A DNA stretch of 64,000 nucleotides from Pomphorhynchus laevis (Eukaryota > Acanthocephala > Palaeacanthocephala > Echinorhynchida > Pomphorhynchidae). Below the pieces are notes generated by a model. That model had not been told where the DNA came from and searched no databases. It saw nothing but the letters and a program-made list of their open reading frames with translations. The position numbers and the translations under genes were made by a program. Where the stretch lies: positions 1-64,000 of the forward strand of contig WNNJ02003038.1 in NCBI GenBank assembly GCA_012934845.2, read 5' to 3'. This document shows positions 11,401-23,347 of this stretch, piece after piece (positions within the stretch are counted from its first letter, which is position 1; every line of letters starts with the position of its first letter).

Positions 11401-12035
11401 CGAATTTTTGGGCTTGTGTGTACAACGTGAAAATTCCCTATGATTTGACGTATAGATAAGGATGATTCGCCGTTTGTTTCACGTCGATGTTTCTCAATGC
11501 GAGCTAAATTGAGCTGGGCAATATCAGAAGGGGAACGGTCCTGAAAGATACGGTAAGTAGATGAAGTGGTAAGAAGTTTAAAACGTTGGGAGAGTACCGA
11601 AGAGGCATGTGAACTATGTCGGAAAACGATTTTTAAGAGTGGAGGACTGAGATGATTGGATTTAGTGGATTTGTTTAAACGAATAAAGGATACAGGAGCG
11701 ATATTATTGAAGAGGGATGGGTTATCATCAGGAAGAATGGTTGCTAGAATAGACCTAAAGCAGATACATCATCATCGAGGCGAGATTGTGGAGAAGCAGA
11801 TTAGGAAAGCTTTAAATTTCATATGATAATGCATCGATCGCGCGAAGGAAAACGATTACGTAGTGGTGGACGGACGAACCTTGTAGTAGTAGAGGCAGAA
11901 GAGCAGATAAACGTGGGAATGACAGGGGTGCTAAGTGAAGATTTAAGATAGTTTGGAGCATGTGTGACAGGAGTGGAGTGTTGAATCGGTTGATCGGAAA
12001 TGTTACTGGAGATGATTTTGACGGAAGGATGTAAA

Positions 12036-12740
12036 TTATTGATAGGTGATACGGTTGGAGGCATGTGTGACAGAAGTGGATTGTTGAATAGGTTGAACGG
12101 AGATGTTCCTGGAGATAATTTTGACAGAAAGATGTAAATTATTAAGAAGTGATACGGTAAAGGTAGAGTAAGGAGTACGTGAAGAGAAGAAAGAAGTTTG
12201 AGATGTATTTAGATGTAGGGAGGAATAGGAAAAATGAGGTACGAGATGAAGGCCTTTACTGTTTGCATTGTTAGGAAGATGAAGATTAAGGGAAGTTTTA
12301 TCCGTAGTTAAAGGAGTGTGTGTGAGAGAAGTTTCAAGAACGGGTTTCATAGATGACGAAGGAGTTAGTAAGCAAACGGATGACGACGATAGATTGGAAG
12401 ATATGTTCTCGTTTGTTGATGTTCCATGTATAACAGCGGTCTGAGTCGACTTAGAGTTATCATCAAGTTTATTTATTGAGCACAAATCTGTTTTGTTAGC
12501 GTCCAGAACGTCTCTACCGTTTGAGTGGTCATTCTTCATTGGCTTACCTACGAGGGCAGCACAACAGAAGCCGCAGAGGAAATTCCGATTTGAAACGTTG
12601 TCCTCGTCAGTGAAAGGAATGGCAACGTGAGTCCAAACATTGCAGTTCTTTTTGTCGCATCCAATTTGCTTTTCGATGTAAGCTTCCTTGACGGACTTGA
12701 GTTGCTGGCCGACATTTTTAGTTAGCTTTCTCTTTGCCAT
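12036..12740 (-). pseudogene. LINE copy C ORF1, N-terminal two thirds
   Basis: 234 codons starting MAKRKLTKNVG. Near residues 25-65 it has IGCDKKNCNVWTH followed by FLCGFC, a Cys-x4-Cys / W-x-H / Cys-x2-Cys set like the PHD-type finger of CR1-clade ORF1. The rest is Ser/Thr/Pro-rich and low in structure. It ends in one unit of NNLHLSVKIISRNISVQ. A further unit (NNLHPSVKIISSNISDQP) lies in another frame at 12019-11880, so the chain breaks between repeat units. The rest of ORF1 (DDVSALGI-like start, DRSPSDIAQLN, SLSIRQII) lies at about 11780-11430. The likely role is binding the LINE RNA, by family analogy only. Confidence 0.7.
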
Positions 12741-13002
12741 AATAAAATGTTAATTAGTTAGTTATAATCAATAATGTTTAAACTCCGTTAGTCTGCAAGT
12801 CGTTAGTTGTAAGTAGTTCGCGTTAGTTGTAAGTAGTCGTTAGTTGTAAGTAGCGAGCGGATGTCGTCGATGGTTGTCGATAATTGTCAAGCGGATGGTT
12901 GTCGATGGTTGTCGTCGAAGGTTGTCGTTGATTGTCGTCGAAGATTGTAGTTTGATTGTTTTACAATCTTGGTGGACAAGATTTTCCGCGAGCGAAGCGA
13001 GC

Positions 13003-13448
13003 GGAACTGAAATCTGGAACTGAAATCTGGAACTGAAATCTGGAACTGAAATCTGGAACTGAAATCTGGAACTGAAATCTGGAACTGAAATCTGGAACTG
13101 AAATCTGGAACTGAAATCTGGAACTGAAATCTGGAACTGAAATCTGGAACTGAAATCTGGAACTGAAATCTGGAACTGAAATCTGGAACTGAAATCTGGA
13201 ACTGAAATCTGGAACTGAAATCTGGAACTGAAATCTGGAACTGAAATCTGGAACTGAAATCTGGAACTGAAATCTGGAACTGAAATCTGGAACTGAAATC
13301 TGGAACTGAAATCTGGAACTGAAATCTGGAACTGAAATCTGGAACTGAAATCTGGAACTGAAATCTGGAACTGAAATCTGGAACTGAAATCTGGAACTGA
13401 AATCTGGAACTGAAATCTGGAACTGAAATATGGAACTGAAATCTGGAA
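13003..13448 (-). repeat. 13-bp tandem array at the 5' end of LINE copy C
   Basis: About 34 head-to-tail copies of GGAACTGAAATCT (minus strand AGATTTCAGTTCC), with a single substituted unit near 13430. The array starts inside the CpG-rich 5' box of the LINE (GAGCGGAAC) and ends where gypsy sequence resumes. Copy B has only one ATTTCAGATT word at the same place. The homogeneity points to recent expansion. Confidence 0.95.
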
Positions 13449-16400
13449 TGTAAGATGTAATTAAGAAACTTTTTACTTGATTACAAATTTTTACTTTCTG
13501 AGTAAAGAATGCACCTTCAAAACAGTCTCAGCACTTGAACATAAGAGTCTGATGATGCGCGATGCATTCGTGGCAGGTCTTCAATCGTCTTTCATACGAC
13601 AACGACTTCTAGAATGCAGTGACCTCAATCTTGATGACGCATATTCAAAAGCGAGAGCTCTGGAAATGGCTCAACTTCATTCCGCAAGCTATTCTCAAAG
13701 TCAGTCATTGCGAGATGTTCAGATTAACGCTGTCTATGCGGATGATGAAGGTCGATAACAGAATCACTCAACAAATGATCCTGCCGTTCTCGCTGCAACA
13801 ACCAAGGTTTGTTTCTTTTGCGGGCGATGGTGGCACGTTAGATCGGCATGTCCTGCGCGTAATAGCACATGTAATGGGTGCGGTAAAGTTGGACATTTTT
13901 CCAAAGTATGTCGCTCGAAACCGAAACAGAAATCTAGTATCAACATGATCGACACTCATCATAAAGATTCGCGTTTGACAACAGTGCTGCTCAAATCTAT
14001 GGGTAAACATGGTCTTCATATAGCCGAACAAACCATCAAAGTAAACGGTAGTGATGTGGTTGCACTTTTCGACACTGGCAGCTCCGAGAACTTTATCGAC
14101 TTCAAGCTCGTAAATCGGCTCAAGCTGAATATCACACCATGTGGAGAAACGGTGTCTATGGCGACGAAAGGCCATACATCAACGGTTGTTTGCTGCTGCT
14201 CTGCTAACGTTTAACTTCCAAACGGCAACAAAAATGATATACGCCTGATCTGTTTACCTGACCTCAGTTACGACGTCATACTTGGTCATCCATTTATGTC
14301 GAATTACGAGTCCGTTACAATGGACTTTAATGGTACAAACGGTCCATTGTATCTCAATGCCTTATCACGGATGAAGGTCAATCCACCTCGGTTGTTTGCG
14401 TTGTTGATAACCAATTGTAAACCTGTAGCCATCAGATCAATACAATACAGTTTCGAGCATATTCGATTTATTCAAGCAGAAGTTGATCGGATGCTTAAAG
14501 AGAATATTATAGAGCCCAGTCGATCACCATGGAAGGCCAAAGTTCTTGTGGTGCAGAGTCCACGAGAGAAACTTAGGCTGGTCGTGGATTATGCACAGAC
14601 TATAAACAAATTTCACCTCTGGACGCATACCCATTGCCTCGAATAGATACCATTGTACAGAATGTTGCTGGTTAAAGAATGTTTAGTAAGTTCGATTTAC
14701 AATCAGCCTATCACCAATTGCCGATTCACCCTGATTAACGTATGTAGACCGCGTTTGAAGCTGCAGGACGACTGTATCAGTTTTGTCGTGTTCCATTCGG
14801 ATTAATTAATTCCCCAGCAGTCTTTCAGGGAACAATTGACATCATCATTGCTGAACAGAACCTCAAGGATGTATTCGCCTATCTATACGACGTGATAGTC
14901 TGCGGCCACTCAGCTGAAGATCATGATCGTAATCTGCGCGACTTACAGAATGTTATTCGCAAATACGGTATGACCATCAATGCAGATAAATCCAAAATTC
15001 GGAAACAACAAATTAACCTGTTAGGCTATGTCATTACTTTCGGCGAGATACGACCAGACAATGATCGCATACAAGTTCTCAAAGATATGGAACCACCGTC
15101 TACCTCAACTGAAAAGAAGCGGGTACTCGGGTTGTTTGCCTACTATTCCAGGTGGATTTGTAGTTTCTCTGAGAAAATTCGACTGCTTATAATATCCGAT
15201 TCGTTTCCATTGTGTGACGACGCGTTACGGGCATTCAATGATCTTAGACAAGAAATTATGAAGGCACCAATGGCTAACATCGATGAACAAAAAATGTTTA
15301 CGGTCGGGACAGATTCATCGGATTCATGTATCGCGGCAGTGTTGATACAGAAAAACCGACCAGTTGCATTTTTCTCTAGAACCTTACACGATGGGGCTAA
15401 ACATTACGCTGCTATAGAGAAGGAGGCTCTAGCTATTGTCGAGAGTATTAAGCATTGGATACACTACTTATTGGGTCGTCATTTTGAAATTATAACAGAT
15501 CAACGAAGCGTTGCGTTCGTTTATTCAAATAATCGAAGTCGCATAAAGAACGAAAAATTAATCCGATGGAGATTAGAATTGGCCCCGTTCAAATTTCACA
15601 TTACGTATCGTCGCAGCGATGATAACATTTTAGCAGACGCAATGTCTAGAGTGCGTTGTGCGGCAATTAAAACGTCCATATCTCAGTTACGTTAAATTCA
15701 TGATACCCTATGTCATCCTGGTATTACAGATTGACACATTTTGTCCGCTCACGCAACCTGCCATTTTCGACCGATGAAGTTAAGCGCGTAGTGGGGGACT
15801 TGCGGTGTGTGCTGAAATTCAACCGTCATTCCATCGTCATCCTGCCATTTCTCTGATTAAGGCTACGCAACCATTTGAAAGAATATCAATCGATTTTAAA
15901 AGAACCCATGCCATCAACTTCTAGAAATCATAATTTGCTTGTAATAGTGGACGAATTCTCCCGGTTCCCATTTGGCTTCGCTTGTCCCGATATGTCGACC
16001 AAAACGGTAATAAAGTGTATGAGTCAGATATTCGCACTATTCGGTACACTATCGTTTGTACATTCCGATAGGGGAACCTCGTTCATGTCCCGCGAATTAT
16101 CTGATTATTTATGCAGAAACGGTGTTGCCTGTAGCAGAAGCACACCTTACAACCCACTGGCAATGGTCAGGTGGAGAGATATAACGGAATTCTGTGGAGA
16201 AGCATCGAACCTGATCTTCAAACTCGTCGACTGCCCATCGAGCATTGGGAAAGTTCACTTTCAACTGCGCTTCACTCAATTCGTTCTCTCCTATGTACTC
16301 AAACAAGAGAAACGCCTCACGAAAGGTTTCTGAGATTCCAACGCCGCTCCTATACTGGATGAAGTATTCCGACATGACTACTTTCTTCTGGTCCCGTGCT

Positions 16401-16500
16401 ATTGGAGAAATAAAATCGCACGAGCAAGTACGATCCTTTAGTGGAGAGAGTCGATCTCATTAATGTCAGTCCATATTACGCCCTCGTTCGCTTAAGTGAT

Positions 16501-16531
16501 GGACGCGAATCGACAGTGTCGATTCGCGTCC
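16501..16531. repeat. 31-base near-perfect palindrome in the gypsy pol tail
   Basis: Arms GGACGCGAATCGACA and TGTCGATTCGCGTCC flank a single central G. It would fold into a 15-bp hairpin and sits immediately before a duplicated 60-base segment. Confidence 0.9.
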
Positions 16532-16647
16532 ATCATGGTAGGGTTCACAACTATATGAACGTGTTTAATACGGATGAAGATACATACGTCCATCATGGTA
16601 GGGTTCACAACTATATGAACGTGTTTAATACGGATGAAGATACATAC
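16528..16647 (+). repeat. Exact 60-base tandem duplication
   Basis: Two adjacent identical 60-base units starting CGTCCATCATGGTAGGG and ending GATGAAGATACATA, in the C-terminal tail of the gypsy element. No differences between units are visible, so the duplication is young relative to the element. Confidence 0.9.
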
Positions 16648-17033
16648 ACTGAAAGGAACGAAATCCAACTAAGTACCAGTCCTGATCCGATCAACAAGGA
16701 ATTCACTATATGTACCCCAGACGATCAAAATACTGAGGAGTTGGTCGAAGGTATCATGATACACGTGATCACCAGTTCAATTTGAATCATAATGTCAAAG
16801 ATACGACCGACCATAGGAATCTAGAGAAACATGATGGAGACGAAAAACACGATGAGATATCAATCACATCTAAACAAATGTACTCGAATGTCGATGTATT
16901 TAGCAGCAACTGAAGACGACGACAAAGACCCAAGTATTTGGATGACTACGTAGTTTGGAGAATGACATATATTAAGAACTTTAACTTATTATTATGTTTT
17001 GTAGATTGTTTAATAAAGCTCCCGTTACTACAC

Positions 17034-17521
17034 CTACGTAGCACCTTCTAAATGTACTCAGTGTTTTGGCGAGTGGAAAAATCATCCGTTATCCATCGCT
17101 GTTTAAACATAATTCCAAGTCTGCAGAACCACTACTGTCATGTTTCTCGACAATGTTTATGTCATTTTCATCGAATCGCCTATATTAAAACTTGAGAATG
17201 TCGTTGTTCACTGATCCAGATACGAGCTGAATTTCGGCTTTGGTGATCCATCGTCATACCTTCCTGATCTTGTGACTGAAATGAATACATTTTGCGAAGA
17301 AATAACTTTTGTATGACTATAACATGTTTCAGGTTCGCCTGAAATGTGTTCGCCATCGACGGGATCGTTTGAATCTGTGGTTCTTTTCGCTGCACTTGCA
17401 TTCATTATTGAAGATCCCCTAGGAAGAACAGACGCAGAGCAAAAAACAAATAAAGTTTCTCCTAGTAAATTAGTAAAAACAATTAGTTAAAACAATTCTC
17501 TTGATTATTACAAATTACTTA
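17034..17521. other. Gap between gypsy 3' end and LINE E array
   Basis: About 490 bases. On the minus strand two overlapping frames of 65-73 codons start near 17405-17401. One begins MNASAAKRTTDSNDPVDG, a composition that looks coding, but I recognise no domain and see no neighbour that would extend it. Confidence 0.4.
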
Positions 17522-17690
17522 CACTCAATTCAATCAGTTGCAGATCAATTCAATCAGTTGCTGATCAATTCGATCAGTTGCAGATCAATTCAATCAGTTG
17601 CATATCAATTCAATCAGTTGCAGATCAATTCAATCAGTTGCAGATCAATTCAATCAGTTGCAGATCAATTCAATCAGTTGCAGATCAATT
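17522..17690 (+). repeat. 20-bp tandem array beside LINE copy E
   Basis: About eight units of GATCAATTCAATCAGTTGCA with one or two variants (GCTGATCAATTCGATC, GCATATC). It directly abuts the 5' end of the truncated LINE copy E. The open frames through it are only the repeat read in phase. Confidence 0.92.
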
Positions 17691-20214
17691 AAACACGTCT
17701 CTTCAAACTACCACCGTCGTTTCCGATGTACTTTCTCCGACCATTGATTCTGTTACAATATACACTTCACATCCCATGTCATCTTCACTCCCCGACACCT
17801 CGTCTTTCCTGTCTCGTTTCTCAATTACCTACATCCATAAATCAAAATCACCTCCACCAACCCCACGATCCTTCCACTCATAACATTTCCTCACATTGCT
17901 TGGCACCCTATATATTATCATTATCCTCTTTATCTTCCGCTGTTGAACCTACTCCCTTCATATTCTCAACTCCCAGCCATCCTATCGTTACATCACCCAC
18001 TCACGCCACTCGTCCTCCTTCACGGAAACGTTTTCCTTCCCGCGATCGTCACGTCATCGTCACCAATATCACTCCTTCCTCCTCCTCATCTCCACAAGGA
18101 CGTCTCGATCACGATGTTTACGCCTTTAGATCCATCCTATACTCTCTCGTTCCTGGGGATAAACCATCCTTTTTTACGACATATATCCTTCCGCATTCAT
18201 CCGCCTAAACAAATCTTATCAATCTACTCCTTCTCAGCCCCCTCTTCTGAAAATTGTTATCAAGCATCGCTCTCACGCGTCCTGTCCTCTCCACACGATT
18301 TAAACGCATGTCCTCTTCAGCCACTCGATTTTTTCCCGAACGCACCCGAATCATCGACGGGAATTTTCAAGTTGTCCACACCCGCCCATAAATTCGATGG
18401 CGCTCCATCTCCACTATATATCTTCTCCGCTATCCCCTAACACCAGTACACACGGTTTCTGCCTCGATCACCTCAACACTAGATCTATTCTACAAAAAGC
18501 CGATATCATTCTCAACATATTCACCAAGCAATCCATTGATCACTTTTGCCTCACCGAATCCCGGCACTCCGATTCCGACAAACTCTCCATTCGCCGTGTG
18601 CACTATGCAGGGTTACTCACTAGTCGTCCGCTCCCCTCAGCTCATCCCCTTTTAAATTCTCTAATCATGGCGGCATTGTCGCATTCGCCTGTTTCCCCGC
18701 GTCTATTCACAAAATCACTCCTCCTTTCAGTCCTTGCTATTTTGAATTGTTCACTTGTCGTTCTTCTAGCCCGATCACTCTGGATCTCTCCATAGTATAC
18801 CGTCCTGGTTCATATGCTTCTTCCTTCTTAGTTCTACCGAACTCCCTGACATCTTGCTCCATTGTTTTTGGTCCTCCATCCCTTCACTCATTTTTAGCGA
18901 CTTTAACATACGCTTTGACCATCCTTCTTCAACCGATTCAATCCAGTTCATCAACATTCTATTCAACTACAACTACAAACTCATCGACACTGCCCTTACA
19001 CATATCCTTAGCGGGGAACACGATATCATTGCTGTCCCCGATCGTTTTGCGGCCTACACCTCACTGTCAATCTCCTATCCTGGTCTATCCGATCACTTTC
19101 TCGTCACCCTTGATCTCACTTCCAACAATATCTTGATTCACATACCTACCTTCCTAACTTGCCCTTGGAAAAATGTTGACATCCCTTTTATCCGCTCTGC
19201 CTTACTCAAATCGTTTATATATTCTCCCACAATAACATCTTTCTCTCCTCCCGACCTCACCTTTATTTTTGACTCTGAAATCACATCCACTCTAGATCTT
19301 CTCTTGCCCTTCAAGTATAACACACACCGTCGCTTGCACCGTGCCCCATGGTTTGGCAATCAATGCTACTCTCAAAGCGTCGACTCCGTCATGCTTTTCG
19401 AGTTTATCATCGCTCTTAGAAGTTATATCCACACGCTCACTTCATCTCTCCGTAATTCCAATCTTGTTCTTCGCCGATCTCATCTCAACCTACTACGCAC
19501 CAAACGCAACTCCTTCTGGCAGCATAAAATCATTATTTCATTCAACTCTAATCTCTCTGACATACTTTTAACTCGATATTTTCTCGCTCATCATCGTCTT
19601 GCAACATTAATCCTCATTATTATTCGTCATTTCTCCAGACCAAAGTATCCACGTTGCTCTCACACCCTGTCTACATCCCATCTCACTCTTCCTCGCCTCG
19701 CCTCATCCTCCCAAAACTCTTTAATCTTCTCCCTATCTCACTTGCAGAAGTCTCATCTGTCCTTATGTCCTTGCCCAACAAAACCTTACCTGACGATCCC
19801 CTACCTACCCCATACTTAAATTCATATGCTCATCGATAACCCATTTCCTCACAACCTTGTTTAACTCGTCCATCTGAGTCGTAAATTCCCTTCACAATGG
19901 AAATCCGTTCTTGTTCGTCCCATCCTAAATAAACAATCGCTCGACCCCTCCATTCGTTCTAGCTATCGCCCCATTGCACTCCTCCCTACACATTTTAAGC
20001 TCTTAGAACGCCTCATCTTAATACAGATCACGAGTTTCTTTCTTCACCCAATTAGTATCCTCATTTCCAATCCGCTTTCAGTTCTAATCACTCATCCGAA
20101 ATCTCCTTCGTGAAAGTTTACAACGACCTACTCATTTCTCGTGACAGGGCTCTATATAGTGTTCTCATCTCCTTCGACCTCTAATTCGCCTTCGAAATCG
20201 TCGACCACTCGTTT
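17691..20214 (+). mobile_element. CR1/L2-like LINE, family A, copy E, truncated at both ends
   Basis: This copy begins within the Ser/Thr/Pro-rich part of ORF1 and continues to an ORF1 C-terminal start (GRLDHDVYAFRSILYSLVP near 18090). The endonuclease follows at about 18440-19560, with pieces LSIVYRPGSYAS, FSDFNIRFDHPS and SDHFLVTLDL, and HRAPWFGNQ in the linker. Next comes the RT start (NLLPISLAEVSSVL, then KTLPDDPLP). It stops in RT motif A, at the GTCGACCACTCG of the FDIVDHS codons, where an 18-bp minisatellite begins. Several frame changes occur. It keeps a CAG codon where copies B and C share a TGA after the TKR-x-x-FW motif, so it helps show that stop is not ancestral. It is closer to A1 than to B/C. 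Confidence 0.83.
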
Positions 20215-20478
20215 TTCATTGTTTCCTCATTCCTCGTTGTTTCCACATTCCTCGTTATTTCATCATTCCTCGTTGTTTCCTCATTTCTCCTTATTTCATC
20301 ATTCCTCGTTGTTTCCTCATTCCTCGTTATTTAATCATTCCTCGTTGTTTCCTCATTCATCGTTATTTCCTCATTCCTCGTTATTTAATCATTCCTCGTT
20401 GTTTCCTCATTCATCGTTATTTCCTCATTCCTCGTTATTTAATCATTCCTCGTTGTTTCCTCGTTCCTCGTTGTTTTA
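20205..20478 (+). repeat. 18-bp minisatellite replacing the 3' part of LINE E
   Basis: About 15 units of CATTCCTCGTTGTTTCCT with TTATTTCAT and TTATTTAAT variants, which alternate in a loose 54-bp higher-order pattern. Read in one frame it gives repeats of SLFPHS. It begins precisely at the LINE E truncation point. Confidence 0.92.
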
Positions 20479-20824
20479 ACTTGAATGTTTGTTAATATCT
20501 TGTAAGTAATATTATCTAGGACAACTTTTTAACTACTTTTAAAACATTCATTCTTAAAGTGCGATTCCCAATGGCTAGCAAAACTAACAACGTCAAAGAT
20601 AAATAGTCTTCAAAATACACGACGACCTACAATACCACATGATTTCCTTTAATTTCCGAAATTCAGTATCGGCTAAGCGTATTCACACCAAAAGCATACA
20701 GACAAACGGAAATTAATGCACGTTACGCATGTAATTAATCAATTTCGTATCAGTATATTGACCCATCGTCATTGGAAAATCTAGTGAACCATAATACTAG
20801 TATTTGTTGCTCTGGATCACTAAC
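20479..20824. other. AT-rich spacer
   Basis: About 345 bases with no recognisable gene or element. Confidence 0.5.
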
Positions 20825-21300
20825 TCGCATGTCTTTAATATCAGCCGCTCATTTCGGTTCAAAACGCTCTCGTCTCCATTTACGAAAAAGCGTTTTCACG
20901 TAAAATCCTCGACTATTTAAACGGGCTCAATTTAATCCACCTGATTTTCATGGGTTTGTGAAAGGTCGCTTAGTCCGTTCAGCTATCGGTACAGTACATC
21001 AATTTTGTCAAGATTGCAGTAATTAGAATGCTGTAGCTGTCTTTTACAACTTTTTTGCTGCATTCAACCGTATCTCTATTCCTTTTGTTATCACTTCTCT
21101 CAGGTTCCTTGGGTTGTCTGCGAAAAGTGTTAACAGGATAGAGATATTGCTGTACACTAAGCGATTCTTTTACGAAGATGACCCTGATGCACGTCAGTTT
21201 TACTCTGTTACAGGTGTGTCTCAAAGCTCCCCACCCTATCCTATCTTATTTCTTGCTGCCTCCATTGCTCTACGCATATGTATTTATGGGCTCAAATTGT
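20825..21300 (+). mobile_element. LINE family D fragment (RT)
   Basis: This matches LINE D at 48.5-48.9 kb on the opposite strand. Readable pieces are [12 protein letters not shown], a diverged [15 protein letters not shown] segment, and [19 protein letters not shown] with DARQFYSVTGV near 21140-21220. The frame is repeatedly interrupted. Both ends fade into AT-rich DNA. Confidence 0.8.
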
Positions 21301-23347
21301 TCATGTTATGGTTCGATACCGTCCGACTTAATAAATCCAAAGTGTATCTGTGGTCAAAACATTATTTTTGTGGATTAATTATTGTGTACATGAGGTGCAT
21401 TGCCTATCATAAGGCAAAATGCTCTTCGTGAAATAATATCAGCCTTTCTTTATGAGGTATGCTCAAGTGTTGATATAGAGCCTAATCTTAAGCATGCGCC
21501 TGAGGTACTCGCATTTAATCAATACTCGAAGACTCGTTACCTCAATGTGTGTAGATGTAGCTTGCTCTATACTCTTTAACGAAAAATTTGAGCGAACGTT
21601 TCTTGATGTCTGTATCATTTCTACCCATGCTCAATATTATGTTAATAGAGATCCGTCTTCATCTTTCAATCTTTCAATTACAATTAAAACATAAAATTGG
21701 CAAAATATAATGAAAGTGTCAAATGTTGAACATGGGGGTTATTACCTCTGGGGCATAGGCGATCGTGCCAATTCTATAAACAAGACGATAATCTTTAAGT
21801 CAATGAAAAATTACGGATTCCAGTATGCTCATGTAATTGTAAAGTTAAAGATAAAACTCATTTTCGAAATAATCCGGTGCATATCAGTACTGTATAGATG
21901 ATCTTGCTAAAAGTGAATTACATTCGTAGACAAATAACAGTGAAAATAAGAACTATACAATTACAAACGATTTGATTACTACTTTTAAAAAATTTTATAT
22001 ATTTTGGGAAAAAATCGTTAACGTGTAAATATAATATGGACATATTTTGCAATTTCGTACAAGACGGAAAGAGAAGAATGTAGCTGTTACACCCGAGTAA
22101 ACTCCACTTGTATATCACGTGATCCGTCCAGTTTACCAATAATTAATGGGAATGCAAATGACAGGTTATGTACGGCTTTGCTGTGTAGAATAAAGAAAAT
22201 CGGAATGAATGTAAATGAAGGGAGTCAAATGCTTAAAGTAGGTCGGCAATATCGAATTGGTTTATAAAATGGTCACCATAATATTCAAAAAGTGCTTTAA
22301 ACCTTGATACAAGAGGAGCAAAGGCATTTAAACAGTTATATATGATAGCACGTACATGCACACTCAAAAGTCTCATGAATCCATAACAACTAGAAACTTT
22401 TATCGAAAACAAATTCGCGACATTATTACATCATTCGTCAATTTTACGGTGGCGTTTATTTAAAGAAACTATTAACTACGTCATTCAATAATTTCCGATT
22501 CCGAATTTGTTTTCAATATTCGACTTGCGTAGTAATCTCAACTGTTTTCAAGAGTGAATCCTCATGTTCACTTAAAGCATTTCATATATGAGATTGTATG
22601 AATTTCTCGCTAAAGCTCGCAGATTTTTTTAGACAAGCTAAGTATTGCAGTGGATTAGCTGAGTTTAGTCTTTGTTAAGCTTGACTTTTACTAAAGACGG
22701 ACTTGCTGAAAATTGGCAGTGTAGTTTATTTCTCATTTCATTAAAAAAAATTTAAGAAGATACATATTGTCATCTACAAACATTTTATTCTAGTTATCGT
22801 TATTGTATACTATCAGTGAAGGCTCACGGCCTATGTTATTCTACTGAACGCCATCAAGTAAATCTTAGATGTACTGTTATTTTTTACATGTAATTATGGA
22901 TACATCAAAATATTAATGAATTCATGTTATTGCAACAACATTTTTGTTCATATATAAATTTGTTACGCATGAACGAAAAATAAATAGTTACAAAACAAAA
23001 TATTTGTCGTTATATTGTAACTTCCAAGGGTATATAAACTGGTATAGAAGAAAACCCGATCAATTAATTAATTGCAGATAAAATTTATTATTTGTTAATA
23101 TAAAATTGCTAGAGGTACATGGAATATTCATTATAGTTTTATTCAGTCGTTTTTCTTAACTATGAACACGTTACTGTGTTATTGAAATATCTCTTTAATA
23201 GTCCTCAATGCTACTTGAACATGTTGATCCAGTACTTAAATGTAAATTCAGTATTTGTCAAGAAGCTAGTCATTTCTGTTTCACATACTTAGCTTTATCA
23301 GATTCTTGATCACATTTTGCATTAAAACGGTATATAATGTTATCAGA
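21301..23347. other. Intergenic AT-rich DNA
   Basis: Two kilobases with only short chance frames (at most 73 codons) of no recognisable family. I see no gene or repeat here. Confidence 0.55.

Larger units (their letters stand above)
8412..13448 (-). mobile_element. CR1/L2-like LINE, family A, near-full-length copy C, nested in gypsy gag
   Basis: A minus-strand twin of copy B. In element order: a 13-bp tandem array and 5' UTR (13448-12741), ORF1 (12740 to about 11430), endonuclease (11400-10267), RT (9929-8583), 3' UTR, and the hairpin at 8453-8437 with a tail near 8415. It interrupts the gag coding region of a Ty3/gypsy element: gag residues continue on both sides, at 8410 and at about 13500. 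The 5' UTR repeats short words such as TTAGTTGTAAGTAG and GATGGTTGTCG several times and holds the CpG-rich CCGCGAGCGAAGCGAGCGGA box (12987-13006) also seen in copy B. The endonuclease lacks the extra nonsense codon of copy B, but the two stops shared with B remain. Confidence 0.9.
7690..17033 (+). mobile_element. Ty3/gypsy LTR retrotransposon fossil, split by LINE copy C
   Basis: An old, broken Ty3/gypsy element. A 5' LTR end is inferred at about 8042 and a 3' LTR end at about 17033. The shared stretch is about 70 bp (7973-8042 and 16965-17033, including TTTAATAAAGCTCCCG with an AATAAA signal). Upstream of that I see no match, so at least one LTR is partial. Internal parts in order: gag N-terminal part (8063-8410), the rest of gag (13477 on), a CCHC zinc knuckle near 13810-13925, retropepsin near 13990-14270 (FDTGSSENF), reverse transcriptase near 14400-15150, RNase H near 15280-15660 (TDSSDSCIAAVL, ADAMSRV), integrase near 15850-16380 (VDEFSRFPF, SDRG), and a C-terminal tail to about 16780. 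The 5-kb gap at 8411-13448 is the inserted LINE copy C. It carries many breaks and is not functional. Confidence 0.85.

Noticed and set aside
13003-13448. Possible CRISPR-like array
   Set aside because: The units are contiguous 13-mers with no spacers, in eukaryotic mobile DNA.
13764-14175. Minus-strand frames of 63-135 codons
   Set aside because: They are antisense shadows of the gypsy gag-knuckle-protease region on the plus strand.
17180-17405. Minus-strand 65-codon frame MNASAAKRTTDSNDPVDG as a gene
   Set aside because: The composition looks coding, but there is no domain, no splice partner and no repeat relative. Kept only as a note in the gap entry.
20141-20479. 112-codon frame with repeated SLFPHS
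   Set aside because: It is an 18-bp minisatellite read in phase after the LINE E truncation. No evidence of a gene.
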